From Bacillota bacterium (GTDB lineage: Bacteria > Bacillota > Clostridia > Lachnospirales > Lachnospiraceae): a DNA stretch of 64,000 bases. The stretch lies in contig JAEZLH010000010.1 of the NCBI GenBank assembly GCA_023435895.1, positions 1-64,000 of the forward strand. The letters run 5' to 3'. Both the position numbers and the translations under genes were made by a program. Below are positions 43,914 through 53,141 of this stretch, piece by piece (position 1 is the stretch's first letter; every line of letters begins with the position of its first letter). Below the pieces are notes generated by a model. It worked only from the letters and a program-made list of their open reading frames with translations, was not told the origin of the DNA and did no database searches.

Positions 43914-45092
43914 ATGAAGAAAAAATTTTTAGCAACCGTTCTCAGTATGGCTTTGGTAGCAAGCTTACTGGTTGGATGCGGTTCAAAGCCAGCTAGCACA
44001 ACACCTACAACAGCACCTACAGAAGCACCAGCAGGTGACGCAACAAAGGCTCCTACACAGGGCACAGACAAACCGGCTGATGGCGCAATTGTAGCAAAAG
44101 AGGCATATCATTTTGAAATCGTATCAAAAGGTTTCCAGTCTACATACTGGCAGGCAGTTTATAAGGGTGCTTCCGCAGAAGCAAAGAAATTAGGCGTAAC
44201 AATCAACATGGTTGGACCTAACTCAGAATCCGATATTGCAGACCAGGTACAGATGTTAAACAGTGCAGTAAATGCAAAACCCGCAGCAATCGGCTTAGCT
44301 TCACTTGATACAAAAGCAGCACTTGATGCTATCACAGCAGCTCAGGCAGCAAAGATTTCAATCATCGGTTTTGACTCCGGTGTTCCGAATGCTCCTGAAG
44401 GCGCAGTAGCAGCAAATGCATCCACAGATAACTACAAAGCAGGTGCAGTAGCAGCAGATGGTCTATATGACGGTATCAAAGGCAGAGTAGCAAGTGCATC
44501 CGCTCAGGTTAGAGTTGGTGTAGTTAATCAGGATGCTACTTCCGAATCAATCTGCAACCGTGGTTTAGGTTTCATTGATGAACTTATCACAAAGCTTGCA
44601 GCTGATGGCAAAACAGCTTGCGTAATCGGTAACGATTATTATGTATCCAATGTTAAAGGTAAAGTAGTTGATCAAAAGAGTGCAAACGTAATCATCGAAG
44701 TACGCGTTCCTTCCCAGACTACAACAGAATTAACAGCAATCGAAGCTTCCACAATCTTAAATGAAAAAGATACTATTGCAATCTTCGGTTCTAACCAGAC
44801 AGCAGCAGAAGGCGTTGTAACTGCAAATGATAACTTAAGTAAATTAGGAACAACCGATGATAAGATTATCGGTGTAGGTTTTGACTCCGGTTCTGTTCTT
44901 AAGGGTGCAATCTCCAACGGAATTTTATTCGGTGCAGTAACTCAGGCTCCGGTAGCAATCGGTGAAAAGATGGTAGATTTATTAGTTCAGGTAGCAAACG
45001 GTGATACCGTAGCTAATGTTGACACAGGTTGCCAGTGGTATAATAAAGACAATATCACAAGCCCTGAGATCTCCCAGAACTTATATGATTAA
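43914..45092 (+). CDS. Sugar-binding lipoprotein of the ABC transporter
   Basis: A 392-aa lipoprotein receptor. The signal peptide ends in the lipobox LLVGC, followed by a Thr/Pro/Ala-rich linker to about residue 55. It then has a ribose-type binding fold (FEIVSKGFQSTYWQAVYKGASAEAKKLGV, IIGFDSG, then VGFDSGSVLKG). ATG 43914 has TGGAGGG upstream; the frame is open from 43899 but that would put charged residues ahead of the signal. It is the only receptor for the two ATPase/permease sets. A cre-like stretch (GGAAACGCGAAAGCGATTC) lies at about 43864, ahead of it. Confidence 0.9.
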   Translation: MKKKFLATVLSMALVASLLVGCGSKPASTTPTTAPTEAPAGDATKAPTQGTDKPADGAIVAKEAYHFEIVSKGFQSTYWQAVYKGASAEAKKLGVTINMVGPNSESDIADQVQMLNSAVNAKPAAIGLASLDTKAALDAITAAQAAKISIIGFDSGVPNAPEGAVAANASTDNYKAGAVAADGLYDGIKGRVASASAQVRVGVVNQDATSESICNRGLGFIDELITKLAADGKTACVIGNDYYVSNVKGKVVDQKSANVIIEVRVPSQTTTELTAIEASTILNEKDTIAIFGSNQTAAEGVVTANDNLSKLGTTDDKIIGVGFDSGSVLKGAISNGILFGAVTQAPVAIGEKMVDLLVQVANGDTVANVDTGCQWYNKDNITSPEISQNLYD

Positions 45093-45115
45093 TCTTTAAT
45101 TTGATAACTTGCCAG

Positions 45116-45153
45116 AAAAGGAGCTACCCATTATTGTGGTAACTCCTTTTCGG
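45116..45153 (+). terminator. Hairpin after the sugar-binding protein
   Basis: AAAAGGAGCTACC and GGTAACTCCTTTT form a 13-bp stem with one mismatch, followed by CGG rather than a long T-run. It probably ends or stabilises the transporter transcript. The remaining 329-base gap 45093-45421 shows nothing else I can support. Confidence 0.6.
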
Positions 45154-45421
45154 CGAGTGTATTTGTATACATACAAAAGTACGATATTTTTTGAAAATAA
45201 TCAGACAGTGGACTCTGTTTGATTTCCAAAGGTGATAGTTTAAAAATCAAGAGGAATATGAATATATGCTCTGTATAACGATCAAATACAGAATACAAGT
45301 TTAATTGAAACATTCAGTACTTACTAATGGGAAATATTGTACCTAGATAAATTGTGGGACATGAAGCAAAGCAGGATAAATCGTTGCTGAAATCACGCAT
45401 ACGTGAAAAGGATGGTGTGGC

Positions 45422-47497
45422 ATGATAAAGAGAAGGAAGTTCATAAGAGAAAAGGTTTCATGGAATTTTAGAATAAGAGGCATACGTGTAAAGCTGGTGG
45501 GTGCATATTTGATACCGGTTGTATTGATAGTCCTTCTTGGAATACTGTCATATACCAGAGCATCGACCGCAATTGTATCGAATTATAAAGAGGCAACTAG
45601 AAACACCGTTCAAAAAACAGCAGAATACTATAACTTATTGATGATGAATATTGATACAAAGGCACAAAAGCTTTCCAGTGATAGTCGTCTCAGAAATTAT
45701 TATAACGGCGATTTTAAGGACTCATTAAAAGATGAAACAAACAGTTACAGTTCTATCAATCAAAATGTTCTTTCTGAAAAGACCTCAGACCCCAATATTG
45801 ACTTAATTTGCGTGCTCGCACCATACGGAAAAAGTATCACCACGAACGGAATATTTGAAAAGAATATATACTCTGAGTTTATGAAAAGTGAGGAAGGTAA
45901 AAGTATTCTTGCTTCCTCCAATACCTCGACACTCTGGCTGGGAAATCATAAGTTTCTGGATGAAAGTCTAGAGATTTCAACCAATTCCTATGGCATATCC
46001 TTAACAAGACAAATTATTAATAATAAGATGGAGACCGTAGGAGTTGTATACGTAGATATCAAAATGAATGCAATTCAAGATCCCCTAAAGTCCATTCAAC
46101 TTCCAGAAGGAAGTGAATGTGCCCTTGTCATTTCGAATGGAAGGGAAATCACCTCAAAGGGTGACAACAAAGAAGCAGTTTTCTTCAATCAGGAAGATTA
46201 TAAGAATGCGATTCAATCCGAGAAAGCTACCGATATGAGATATACCACGGATAATAAAAATCTTTTTATATATTCCAAAGTAGGTACCCATGGTACGATG
46301 CTCTGTACCATGATTCCCAAAAGTGCAATCTTAAAACAGGTAGAAGGAATTAAATTCGTGACCATAACCATGGTATTGATTGCAATTATACTTGCAATGT
46401 TAATTGGTTTTATCCTTGCACAGGGAATTGGAAGTGAAATCGGAAGAATTAACGAAGTTGTAATGAAGGCGGAGGAAGGTGATTTGACTGCCAATCCCCT
46501 AACCAGACGTAAGGATGAATTTATGCTTTTGAATAAGCACATTAACGGTATGTTTACTGGAATGAAAGGATTAATTCATCGAACGGCTAATGTAACCAAC
46601 ACCATACTGGAATCAGCAAATGCGGTTGCTTCTTCATCGGCTGAATTGGTAGTGAATTCTAGAAATATCACCGAGGTAGTGGGGCATATTGAAGCGGGAA
46701 TTGAACAACAGGCGGAAGATGCCCAGAAGTGTTTAAAGAAGATGAGTGATTTGGACGAGAAGATTAATTATGTGAATGATAGTACCGATCAGATCAATCA
46801 TTCTGCCAATAGCACTAAAACTATCGTGCTGGAGGGTATTACAACTATGGATGAGCTGGGTGCAAAATCCAAGGCAACCTTTGCAATTGCAAAAGAAATT
46901 ATAGAGAATATTGAACAGCTGAATAAAGAATCAGCCTCTATCAGTGAAATCACAGGCACCATCAATAGCATTGCGGATCAGACCAATTTGTTAGCGCTGA
47001 ATGCCTCCATTGAAGCAGCAAGAGCGGGAGATGCTGGAAAAGGCTTTGCCGTTGTTGCCAATGAAATAAGAAAGTTAGCGGATGAATCCCTGAAAGCTTC
47101 GGGCAAGATTAATGAAATCATCGGAAGCATACAAAAAAGGACAAAAAATACTGCAAACACTGCAAATCAAGCAGGTGATATTGTTCAGTCCCAGGAATAT
47201 GCTTTACAGAGTACTCTAAAGGTATTTGATAATATCACTACGCATGTGGAAAGCCTTATTAAAAATATTGATGAAATATCAGAACGAATTAAAGATATTG
47301 AGGAGACCAAAAATATTACATTGTCGGCAATTACGGATATTTCTTCTGTGCTGGAAGAGACGGCTTCTGCATCCTTAGAGGTACAATCAGCTGCGGAACG
47401 TCAATTAAGTGCCACGGAATCTCTTAATAGTGCGGTGGAGCTTCTGAAGGATGAATCAATAGAGTTACAAGGGGCAGTGAGCAGTTTTAAGATATAA
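45422..47497 (+). CDS. Methyl-accepting chemotaxis protein
   Basis: A 691-aa receptor. It has a first membrane helix at about residues 25-45 and a dCache-like extracellular sensor to about 300. Then come a second helix (TMVLIAIILAMLIGFILAQG, about 316-335), a HAMP linker, and a cytoplasmic signalling domain with the conserved hairpin tip SIADQTNLLALNASIEAARAGDAGKGFAVVA near residue 520. It transmits ligand binding to CheA/CheW. It follows the sugar transporter by 330 bases in the same direction and may steer the cell toward the same sugar, perhaps by binding the receptor protein. Confidence 0.92.
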   Translation: MIKRRKFIREKVSWNFRIRGIRVKLVGAYLIPVVLIVLLGILSYTRASTAIVSNYKEATRNTVQKTAEYYNLLMMNIDTKAQKLSSDSRLRNYYNGDFKDSLKDETNSYSSINQNVLSEKTSDPNIDLICVLAPYGKSITTNGIFEKNIYSEFMKSEEGKSILASSNTSTLWLGNHKFLDESLEISTNSYGISLTRQIINNKMETVGVVYVDIKMNAIQDPLKSIQLPEGSECALVISNGREITSKGDNKEAVFFNQEDYKNAIQSEKATDMRYTTDNKNLFIYSKVGTHGTMLCTMIPKSAILKQVEGIKFVTITMVLIAIILAMLIGFILAQGIGSEIGRINEVVMKAEEGDLTANPLTRRKDEFMLLNKHINGMFTGMKGLIHRTANVTNTILESANAVASSSAELVVNSRNITEVVGHIEAGIEQQAEDAQKCLKKMSDLDEKINYVNDSTDQINHSANSTKTIVLEGITTMDELGAKSKATFAIAKEIIENIEQLNKESASISEITGTINSIADQTNLLALNASIEAARAGDAGKGFAVVANEIRKLADESLKASGKINEIIGSIQKRTKNTANTANQAGDIVQSQEYALQSTLKVFDNITTHVESLIKNIDEISERIKDIEETKNITLSAITDISSVLEETASASLEVQSAAERQLSATESLNSAVELLKDESIELQGAVSSFKI

Positions 47498-47689
47498 TAT
47501 AAATGATGATAAGAGGGGATATAAGCCCAGGGTTAAATACCAAAAATCCTCTTATAAAAAACTAAATATTATCGATTGATATGTGCTCGGGATGAGAATA
47601 AGATTATTTCGAAGACGAATTGATGTAAACAGTTTGTATCGTATGCATTTTTGTCGTCGTTCATCTCGAGTACATTATTTATACTTAAA

Positions 47690-47706
47690 CATATTAAATA
47701 TATATG
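47690..47706. promoter_or_regulatory. CATAT-N7-ATATG operator, site 1
   Basis: CATATTAAATATATATG, four bases after a TATACT (47680-47685) that is the likely -10 box, 46 bases before the radical SAM start codon. One of four sites with the same outer arms and spacing (others at 53057, 59401, 61801). Confidence 0.65.
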
Positions 47707-47751
47707 TATTAAATGCATTGCATTTTATCATGAAGATTATGGGAGGTTGCT

Positions 47752-48978
47752 ATGTCATTAAGTTTAAAGGAAGTTTTAAAAAAATATCCGGATTTTCCAC
47801 CGCTGATTGCAATCAAGATTGATGTGCAAAGAAGAGGAGTTCATTACACGGAGAAGGCACTTGAAGCTTTGGATGAAGAGAAACATCAGGTCAGGGGGTC
47901 TACGTTGTTTGGCGCAAGGGACGGTAAGCTGACTCCTATACCGGAATCATTGGTATTACGAGACGGAAGTGTATTATTAACGGACTCTACTCCAATTGAG
48001 AAAAATCCTTATCTTGTAGATGTAGTAGACAGTAAAGTGGTGTTAGTTGATGAGGGGGAAGTCATAGAGTCAGTAGAGTATTGGCCTAGACCCGAATATT
48101 ACGGAAAAATAACCTCCAGTGGAAAACCCATGGAACATGTGGTAACGGTTCGCCCTCAGAGATTACAAGTCATGCCCTCTAGTTATTGTCATTTTTGGAA
48201 TAACGATCATGGCTGTAAATATTGTGATATTGTGAATCATTTAAAGGATCAAAAGAATGAACTGGGTATTAACCCTAGACTAAAACCGGAAGAGGTTGCC
48301 GAGACGATTAAAGAAGCTTTGAAACAGCCTGGTAGATTTTCCAGCATTTGTCTTACGGCGGGATCGGATACAAGGGGAGCGGAGCCCTTTGATGAAGAGG
48401 TGGATTACTATATAGAAATATTAAAGGAGATAGGGAAGCTTTTTAAAACGGAGCGCTTCCCCAGTCAGCTAATTGGAACAGCTTTTAATGAGAAGCAGCT
48501 GAAAAGATTATATGATGAGACTGGTTTAAGCAGTTACACCGCAGATATTGAGGTTTTGAATGAAGATTTATTCAATTGGATTTGCCCTGGAAAAGCTGAA
48601 TGGATTGGCTATCAGGAGTGGAAGAATCGATTAATTAAAGCGGCAGAGATATTTGGTAGAGGAAATGTGAACACCGGGATTGTGGCTGGAGTTGAGTTTG
48701 CACAGCCCAATGGATTTAAGGATGAAGATGAAGCGCTAGAGGCAGTTCTTTCAGAAGCAGAAGAGCTTGCAAAGCATGGAGTCTCAACGGTATATATGGT
48801 ATGGATTCCAAGACCACACTCCTATTTCCATGATCAGGAGAATGCATCTCTGGAATATTATGTCCGTCTTGCAATCGGGCTTCAGGAATTAAGGATTAAG
48901 TACGGTTTGAATGTGGATTTCGATGACTATCGACGCTGCGGGAACCATCCCGATTCGGATTTGGCTAGAATTATATAG
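47752..48978 (+). CDS. Radical SAM enzyme with unusual C-x8-C-x2-C cluster motif
   Basis: A 408-aa protein starting after TGGGAGGTTGCT. The putative [4Fe-4S] motif is C146-x8-C155-x2-C158 (CHFWNNDHGCKYC), much wider than the canonical C-x3-C-x2-C but similar in kind to the MSMEG_0568-type family, as I recall it. The barrel shows LTAGSDTRG and the final VDFDDYRRCGNHPDSD. About 125 residues stand before the cluster. The substrate is unknown. First gene of a five-gene run: flavin split-barrel, GNAT, PLP decarboxylase and symporter follow. Confidence 0.7.
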   Translation: MSLSLKEVLKKYPDFPPLIAIKIDVQRRGVHYTEKALEALDEEKHQVRGSTLFGARDGKLTPIPESLVLRDGSVLLTDSTPIEKNPYLVDVVDSKVVLVDEGEVIESVEYWPRPEYYGKITSSGKPMEHVVTVRPQRLQVMPSSYCHFWNNDHGCKYCDIVNHLKDQKNELGINPRLKPEEVAETIKEALKQPGRFSSICLTAGSDTRGAEPFDEEVDYYIEILKEIGKLFKTERFPSQLIGTAFNEKQLKRLYDETGLSSYTADIEVLNEDLFNWICPGKAEWIGYQEWKNRLIKAAEIFGRGNVNTGIVAGVEFAQPNGFKDEDEALEAVLSEAEELAKHGVSTVYMVWIPRPHSYFHDQENASLEYYVRLAIGLQELRIKYGLNVDFDDYRRCGNHPDSDLARII

Positions 48979-48989
48979 GAGGAAGCATA

Positions 48990-49457
48990 ATGGGAATTGA
49001 ATTATTAGAAAAGGCGGCAAAGGTAATCAGTGCACGATGCTCCATTAAGGTTCTTGCTACAGTCGATTCACAGGGGCTTGCTTATGCGGAGGAGAAAGAG
49101 TTTTTAGAACTAACCAAGGATGGAAATATTATTTTTCTTGAGCTACTAGAGACATCAAGAACATATAAGAATTTCACAAGAAGTCTTTGGTTTAATCAGA
49201 ACATATCACTGACCGTTATAGGAGAGGATAAAACCAGTTATCGCATTATCGGGAAACCGGAGAGAATCCTTGTAAACGGAGATCAATACGAAATCTATTA
49301 TAAACAGATTCGGGAACTGCTGGGAGATGTGGATCTGGCAGCAATTTGTGTTCTAGAGCCAATCGATGTTTCTGATATAACGCTGTTACGCGAAATAAAG
49401 AAGCAGGATAAAGAATTACCTATATTCAAACATTTGGATCGACTACTAAAAGAATAA
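48990..49457 (+). CDS. Pyridoxamine-phosphate-oxidase-like flavin split-barrel protein
   Basis: A 155-aa protein of the FMN-binding split-barrel type: SIKVLATVDSQGLAYAEEKEFLELTKDGNIIFLELLETSRTYKNF, then ISLTVIGEDKTSYRIIGKPERI. These small proteins bind FMN, F420 or heme, and many are reductases of unclear substrate. AGGAGGAAGC precedes the ATG, 11 bases after the radical SAM gene, so the two are one transcript and may act on the same intermediate. Confidence 0.75.
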   Translation: MGIELLEKAAKVISARCSIKVLATVDSQGLAYAEEKEFLELTKDGNIIFLELLETSRTYKNFTRSLWFNQNISLTVIGEDKTSYRIIGKPERILVNGDQYEIYYKQIRELLGDVDLAAICVLEPIDVSDITLLREIKKQDKELPIFKHLDRLLKE

Positions 49458-49471
49458 GTGAGGTGAAATAT

Positions 49472-50005
49472 ATGTCTGATGTTACAAATGAAATTAGAAT
49501 AGTAACAGCTAAAAAAGAAGAGGTTCCGGTTATAGTGGAGCTGCGAAAAATTTTATTTGAAGATATGGGCGTTCCGGAAAGTTCTTTTATTAATGACGTG
49601 TATAAGGTAATTACCAGAGATTATTTCAAAGAATATGAGCAAGGAAGAATACAGCATTATCTTGCTTATGATGGTGATCAACCCGTTGCAATTGCAGGAG
49701 CACTGATCAAACAGGACTTTCCGTACTATCTGTTTTTACCCGGTAAATATGGTTGGATTGTGGATGTGTATACCAAACCGGAATATAGAGGGAAAAAGCT
49801 TGCTTCTAAGTTAATTGAGTTAAGTCATCTATGGTTGAAAGAACAGGGAGTTCAGGAATCGAAGCTTATTGCATCTGGAAGCAAGGCTAGGGAACTTTAT
49901 TCCAGAATCGGGTATCGACCAACCTGGGAGATGAGCTATAACTTGTCCGATCAACCTACCTATAATGAGTATATCGATCAAAACAGGGATGGAGACGGTA
50001 TTTAG
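49472..50005 (+). CDS. GNAT-family N-acetyltransferase
   Basis: A 177-aa acetyltransferase with a standard GNAT fold. The acetyl-CoA binding motif is VDVYTKPEYRGKKLASKLIELS (about residues 100-122), and a final ELYSRIGYRPTWEMSYNL. It transfers an acetyl group from acetyl-CoA to an amine; the acceptor is unknown. ATG 49472 follows GAGGTGAAA, while the open frame from GTG 49463 begins inside that site. It is 14 bases after the flavin protein gene. Confidence 0.82.
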   Translation: MSDVTNEIRIVTAKKEEVPVIVELRKILFEDMGVPESSFINDVYKVITRDYFKEYEQGRIQHYLAYDGDQPVAIAGALIKQDFPYYLFLPGKYGWIVDVYTKPEYRGKKLASKLIELSHLWLKEQGVQESKLIASGSKARELYSRIGYRPTWEMSYNLSDQPTYNEYIDQNRDGDGI

Positions 50006-50061
50006 AGTATACGGAATAACAATGATGAAATTTTCACATTTATGAAAGGTGAGGTATTATT

Positions 50062-51408
50062 ATGGCCAGATTTCCACAAAAAGGAGCGGATTCCACAATA
50101 TTGTTGGAGTATATGAAGACATTAAAAAAGCATGATGCCGATTGGAATAAGGGAAGGACTTGGAGCCTTGTTTATTATGCCGGAGAGGAGATAACAGAGT
50201 TTGTTGAACAAGCTTATCTGCTATATTTTCACGAGAACGGATTAAATCCGTTGGCATTCCCCAGTTTACGTACCTTGGAGAACGAGGTGATATCCATGGT
50301 TACCGATTTGTTTCATGGTGATGAAGCAACAAGGGGAAGCCTGACTTCAGGGGGAAGCGAAAGTATTTTGATGGCGGTTAAGACGTATCGCGATTTAGCA
50401 AGATATCAACACCCGGAGATAGAAAAGCCTGAAATGTTAATACCGATTACTGCACATCCGGCATTTGAAAAAGCGGCACATTATTTTAATGTGACTCCGA
50501 TTCACATTCCATTAACAGAGGATTATAGAGCCGATGTGAAAGAGGCAAGAAAGCTGATTACTCCAAATACCATCTTAATCGTTGGTTCGGCACCCGCTTA
50601 TCCCCATGGTATTGTAGATCCTATTAATGAGTTATCGGATTTAGCCCTTGAGAAAGGGGTGCCCCTACACGTGGATGCATGTCTAGGAGGCTTTATTCTT
50701 CCATTTGTAGAAAAGCTTGGATATTCGGTGCCGTTATTTGATTTTCGAGTGCCGGGGGTAACTAGTATATCCGCTGATGTTCATAAATATGGGTTTGCTT
50801 CCAAAGGAGTATCAACCATATTATACAGAAATAAGGACATCAGACAGTTTCAATACTTTGCATATGATAAATGGCCAGGTGGATTATTTGCATCACCCAC
50901 TGCACTTGGAACCCGCCCGGGAGGTGCCATTGCAAGTGCATGGGCGGTGTTAAAATACCTGGGTTTGGAAGGGTATGTTAAGAATGCAGAAGGAATCATG
51001 AAAACAACCAAAGCGCTTCAAGAAGGGATTGCGGCAATACAAGGATTATATATCATCGGCAAACCGGAGGCGAGTGTGTTTGCAATCGGTTCAAACGAGC
51101 TTGATTTGAGTGTGATATCGGATCGAATGACAAAGAAAGGCTGGCACATGGATTTGCAGCAGTATCCGGATAGTCTTCATTTTATGGTTACCCCCGCACA
51201 TGAAGGTATTGTGGAGCAGTTTCTAAAGGATCTTCGTGATTCAGTGCAAGAGACGTTAAAGGGGGCAGAAGAAGGGAGTAATCAGGCGGCATTCTATGGT
51301 CTGGAAGGTTCGCTTCCAGAGGGCGTGAATGTTAAGGATTACCTGATTTATATGCTCAATGAGCTTATGACTTCCCAAGATACAGCTGAGTGGGAAGAAA
51401 AACAATAA
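50062..51408 (+). CDS. PLP-dependent decarboxylase or lyase (group II, sphingosine-phosphate-lyase-like)
   Basis: A 448-aa fold-type I enzyme. The PLP lysine is K242 in SADVHKYGFASKG, with His ahead of it. Further motifs are TSGGSESILMAV for the phosphate, HVDACLGGFILP for the ring-binding Asp, and RPGGAIASAWAVLKYLG. These match the group II decarboxylases, nearest in text to sphingosine-1-phosphate lyase relatives in bacteria, which often decarboxylate amino acids. The substrate is not readable. AAAGGTGAGGT precedes the ATG. Confidence 0.8.
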   Translation: MARFPQKGADSTILLEYMKTLKKHDADWNKGRTWSLVYYAGEEITEFVEQAYLLYFHENGLNPLAFPSLRTLENEVISMVTDLFHGDEATRGSLTSGGSESILMAVKTYRDLARYQHPEIEKPEMLIPITAHPAFEKAAHYFNVTPIHIPLTEDYRADVKEARKLITPNTILIVGSAPAYPHGIVDPINELSDLALEKGVPLHVDACLGGFILPFVEKLGYSVPLFDFRVPGVTSISADVHKYGFASKGVSTILYRNKDIRQFQYFAYDKWPGGLFASPTALGTRPGGAIASAWAVLKYLGLEGYVKNAEGIMKTTKALQEGIAAIQGLYIIGKPEASVFAIGSNELDLSVISDRMTKKGWHMDLQQYPDSLHFMVTPAHEGIVEQFLKDLRDSVQETLKGAEEGSNQAAFYGLEGSLPEGVNVKDYLIYMLNELMTSQDTAEWEEKQ

Positions 51409-51559
51409 AAGTTTTGAGACAACGAGAGATAGAATCAGGTGTGAAATGAGTACAGGATAAGAAGAGTCTACATGGCATAAAGGCTGATGTATGCCTCTAA
51501 ACAATTCATTGTATAAATACAGTTAGAAAAGGCACTCTTGTCATGGATTGGAGGAAAAT

Positions 51560-52909
51560 ATGGGAAAAGATTTTGAAAAATTAACAGCAGGTAAGAAATT
51601 ATTTTATGGTTCCGGGGAAGCAGTTTCGGTTATCTCAGTTACTGCAATCGGTCTATACTTTATGTATTATTTAACTGATGTAGTGGGGATATCACCAGCT
51701 GTGGCAGGAACCATATTCTTAGTGGGAAGAGCCTGGGATGCAGTGGTAGATCCGATTTTAGGCTTAGGCAGTGACAGAGTAAATACACGATTCGGAAGAC
51801 GCAGACCGTTCTTCCTTGGAGCAACTTTTTTCTTACTTATTTTTTCCGCTCTATTATGGAATAAAGCGGACTTTGGAAGCTACACTGTGATTTATTATAT
51901 TCTAGCTTATGTGGGGGTGGTTACGGCGGTTTCCTCCTATCATGTTCCTTATCTCAGTTTTATTACGGAATTAACGGACGATTATAACGAAAGAACCAGT
52001 GTATCCAATTATCGAATCGCCTGCCAGCTGATTTTTGGACTGGTAGCAGCCGTAATTCCCAAGATGATAAGTGATGCCTTTCATGACCCGGCGCTGGGGT
52101 ACAGAGCAATGGGAATTGGAATTGGTGGTTTTATCAGTATTTTGGCTTTTGTGATATTTCTTTTCTCGAAGGAAAGACCAAGAGCAAGTGTGGAAATAAA
52201 ATTAAATGTTAAAGAGGAGTTAATCAGCGTCTTTCGTAACCGTCCCATGCGTTACCTGCTACTAATTTATGTAGGCTGCTATGCGGCAGCAAATGTAATT
52301 GAAGGCTTTGTTATCTATTATATGAAATATTGGTTAAATCGCGAAGCAGACATGTCAATTCTGTTGGTTATCGTAATCCTTACCGGCGTGATTTCACTGC
52401 CCATATGGACTGTCATATCAAAGAAAATCGGTAAACGTAATACCATCTTTTACGGACTCCTCCTATGGGCAATTGCTCAAGTGACCTGGCTGTTAGTAGC
52501 TCCCGGATCAAATCCTCTGGTAGTATATTTTGTAGGAGCGTTTGCCGGTGTGGGGTATGGGGTTGCACATGTGCTACCCTGGGCTATGCTTCCTGATGTA
52601 CTGGATGTGGATGAGCTTGAAACCGGTCGAAGAAGAGAAGGGTTATATTCCGGTGTTATGACTTTTTTTATGCAACTTTCTAATTCGGTTGCAATCTTTA
52701 TCATTGGAATTGTATTGCAGCTGGCTGGCTATGTACCGAATGTTGGGCAAACGCCGACCGCTTTGAGTACAATTAAGTGGACCATGGCTTTGGCACCAGG
52801 TGTATTCGTTCTTCTTGGATTAATTACAACGTTATTTTATCCATATACGAAAGAAAAGCATCTGGAAATTCGTAAAACCTTGGATGAAAATCAAAAACGA
52901 ATCGCTTAG
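51560..52909 (+). CDS. GPH-type cation symporter (MFS)
   Basis: A 449-aa permease with twelve helices of the glycoside-pentoside-hexuronide family (MelB-like): RAWDAVVDPILGLGSDRVNTRFGRRRPFFLG is the family fingerprint, and LPDVLDVDELETGRRREGLYSG the second one. Usually takes up sugars with Na+ or H+, but many homologues have other substrates. ATG 51560 is chosen for GGAGG five bases upstream; the frame is open from TTG 51548. It is the last gene of the radical SAM run and may bring in or export the pathway compound. Confidence 0.88.
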   Translation: MGKDFEKLTAGKKLFYGSGEAVSVISVTAIGLYFMYYLTDVVGISPAVAGTIFLVGRAWDAVVDPILGLGSDRVNTRFGRRRPFFLGATFFLLIFSALLWNKADFGSYTVIYYILAYVGVVTAVSSYHVPYLSFITELTDDYNERTSVSNYRIACQLIFGLVAAVIPKMISDAFHDPALGYRAMGIGIGGFISILAFVIFLFSKERPRASVEIKLNVKEELISVFRNRPMRYLLLIYVGCYAAANVIEGFVIYYMKYWLNREADMSILLVIVILTGVISLPIWTVISKKIGKRNTIFYGLLLWAIAQVTWLLVAPGSNPLVVYFVGAFAGVGYGVAHVLPWAMLPDVLDVDELETGRRREGLYSGVMTFFMQLSNSVAIFIIGIVLQLAGYVPNVGQTPTALSTIKWTMALAPGVFVLLGLITTLFYPYTKEKHLEIRKTLDENQKRIA

Positions 52910-53056
52910 TGAAGAAATTCTAAATTGATTTGGGATGCGTAAGGAAATTGATAAGAGGTGCAATGATGAAATTTATACTTATAAAAATCAAAATTTTTTC
53001 TTATATAAATCAAAACATTTTCTATAGAAAATTAACCGACATGAATGTAATATAAA

Positions 53057-53073
53057 CATATAAGAATAATATG
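53057..53073. promoter_or_regulatory. CATAT-N7-ATATG operator, site 2
   Basis: CATATAAGAATAATATG, directly after a TATAAA (53051-53056) that may be the -10 box, 69 bases ahead of the metK start codon. Same arms and spacing as sites 1, 3 and 4. Confidence 0.6.
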
Positions 53074-53141
53074 TTATTTGGGAGTTTCGCTCATTGCGCA
53101 GCCCCTTTTAACAAAGAAACATGAAGAAAAGAGGAAACGAT

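Noticed and set aside
47752..50005. Nit1C (cyanide or nitrile) cluster from radical SAM plus GNAT
   Set aside because: Nitrilase and the other Nit1C genes are missing; the similarity rests on two broad families.
52910..53141. SAM riboswitch ahead of metK
   Set aside because: The leader is short, AT-rich and lacks the conserved stems and any terminator; a 17-bp operator is present instead.
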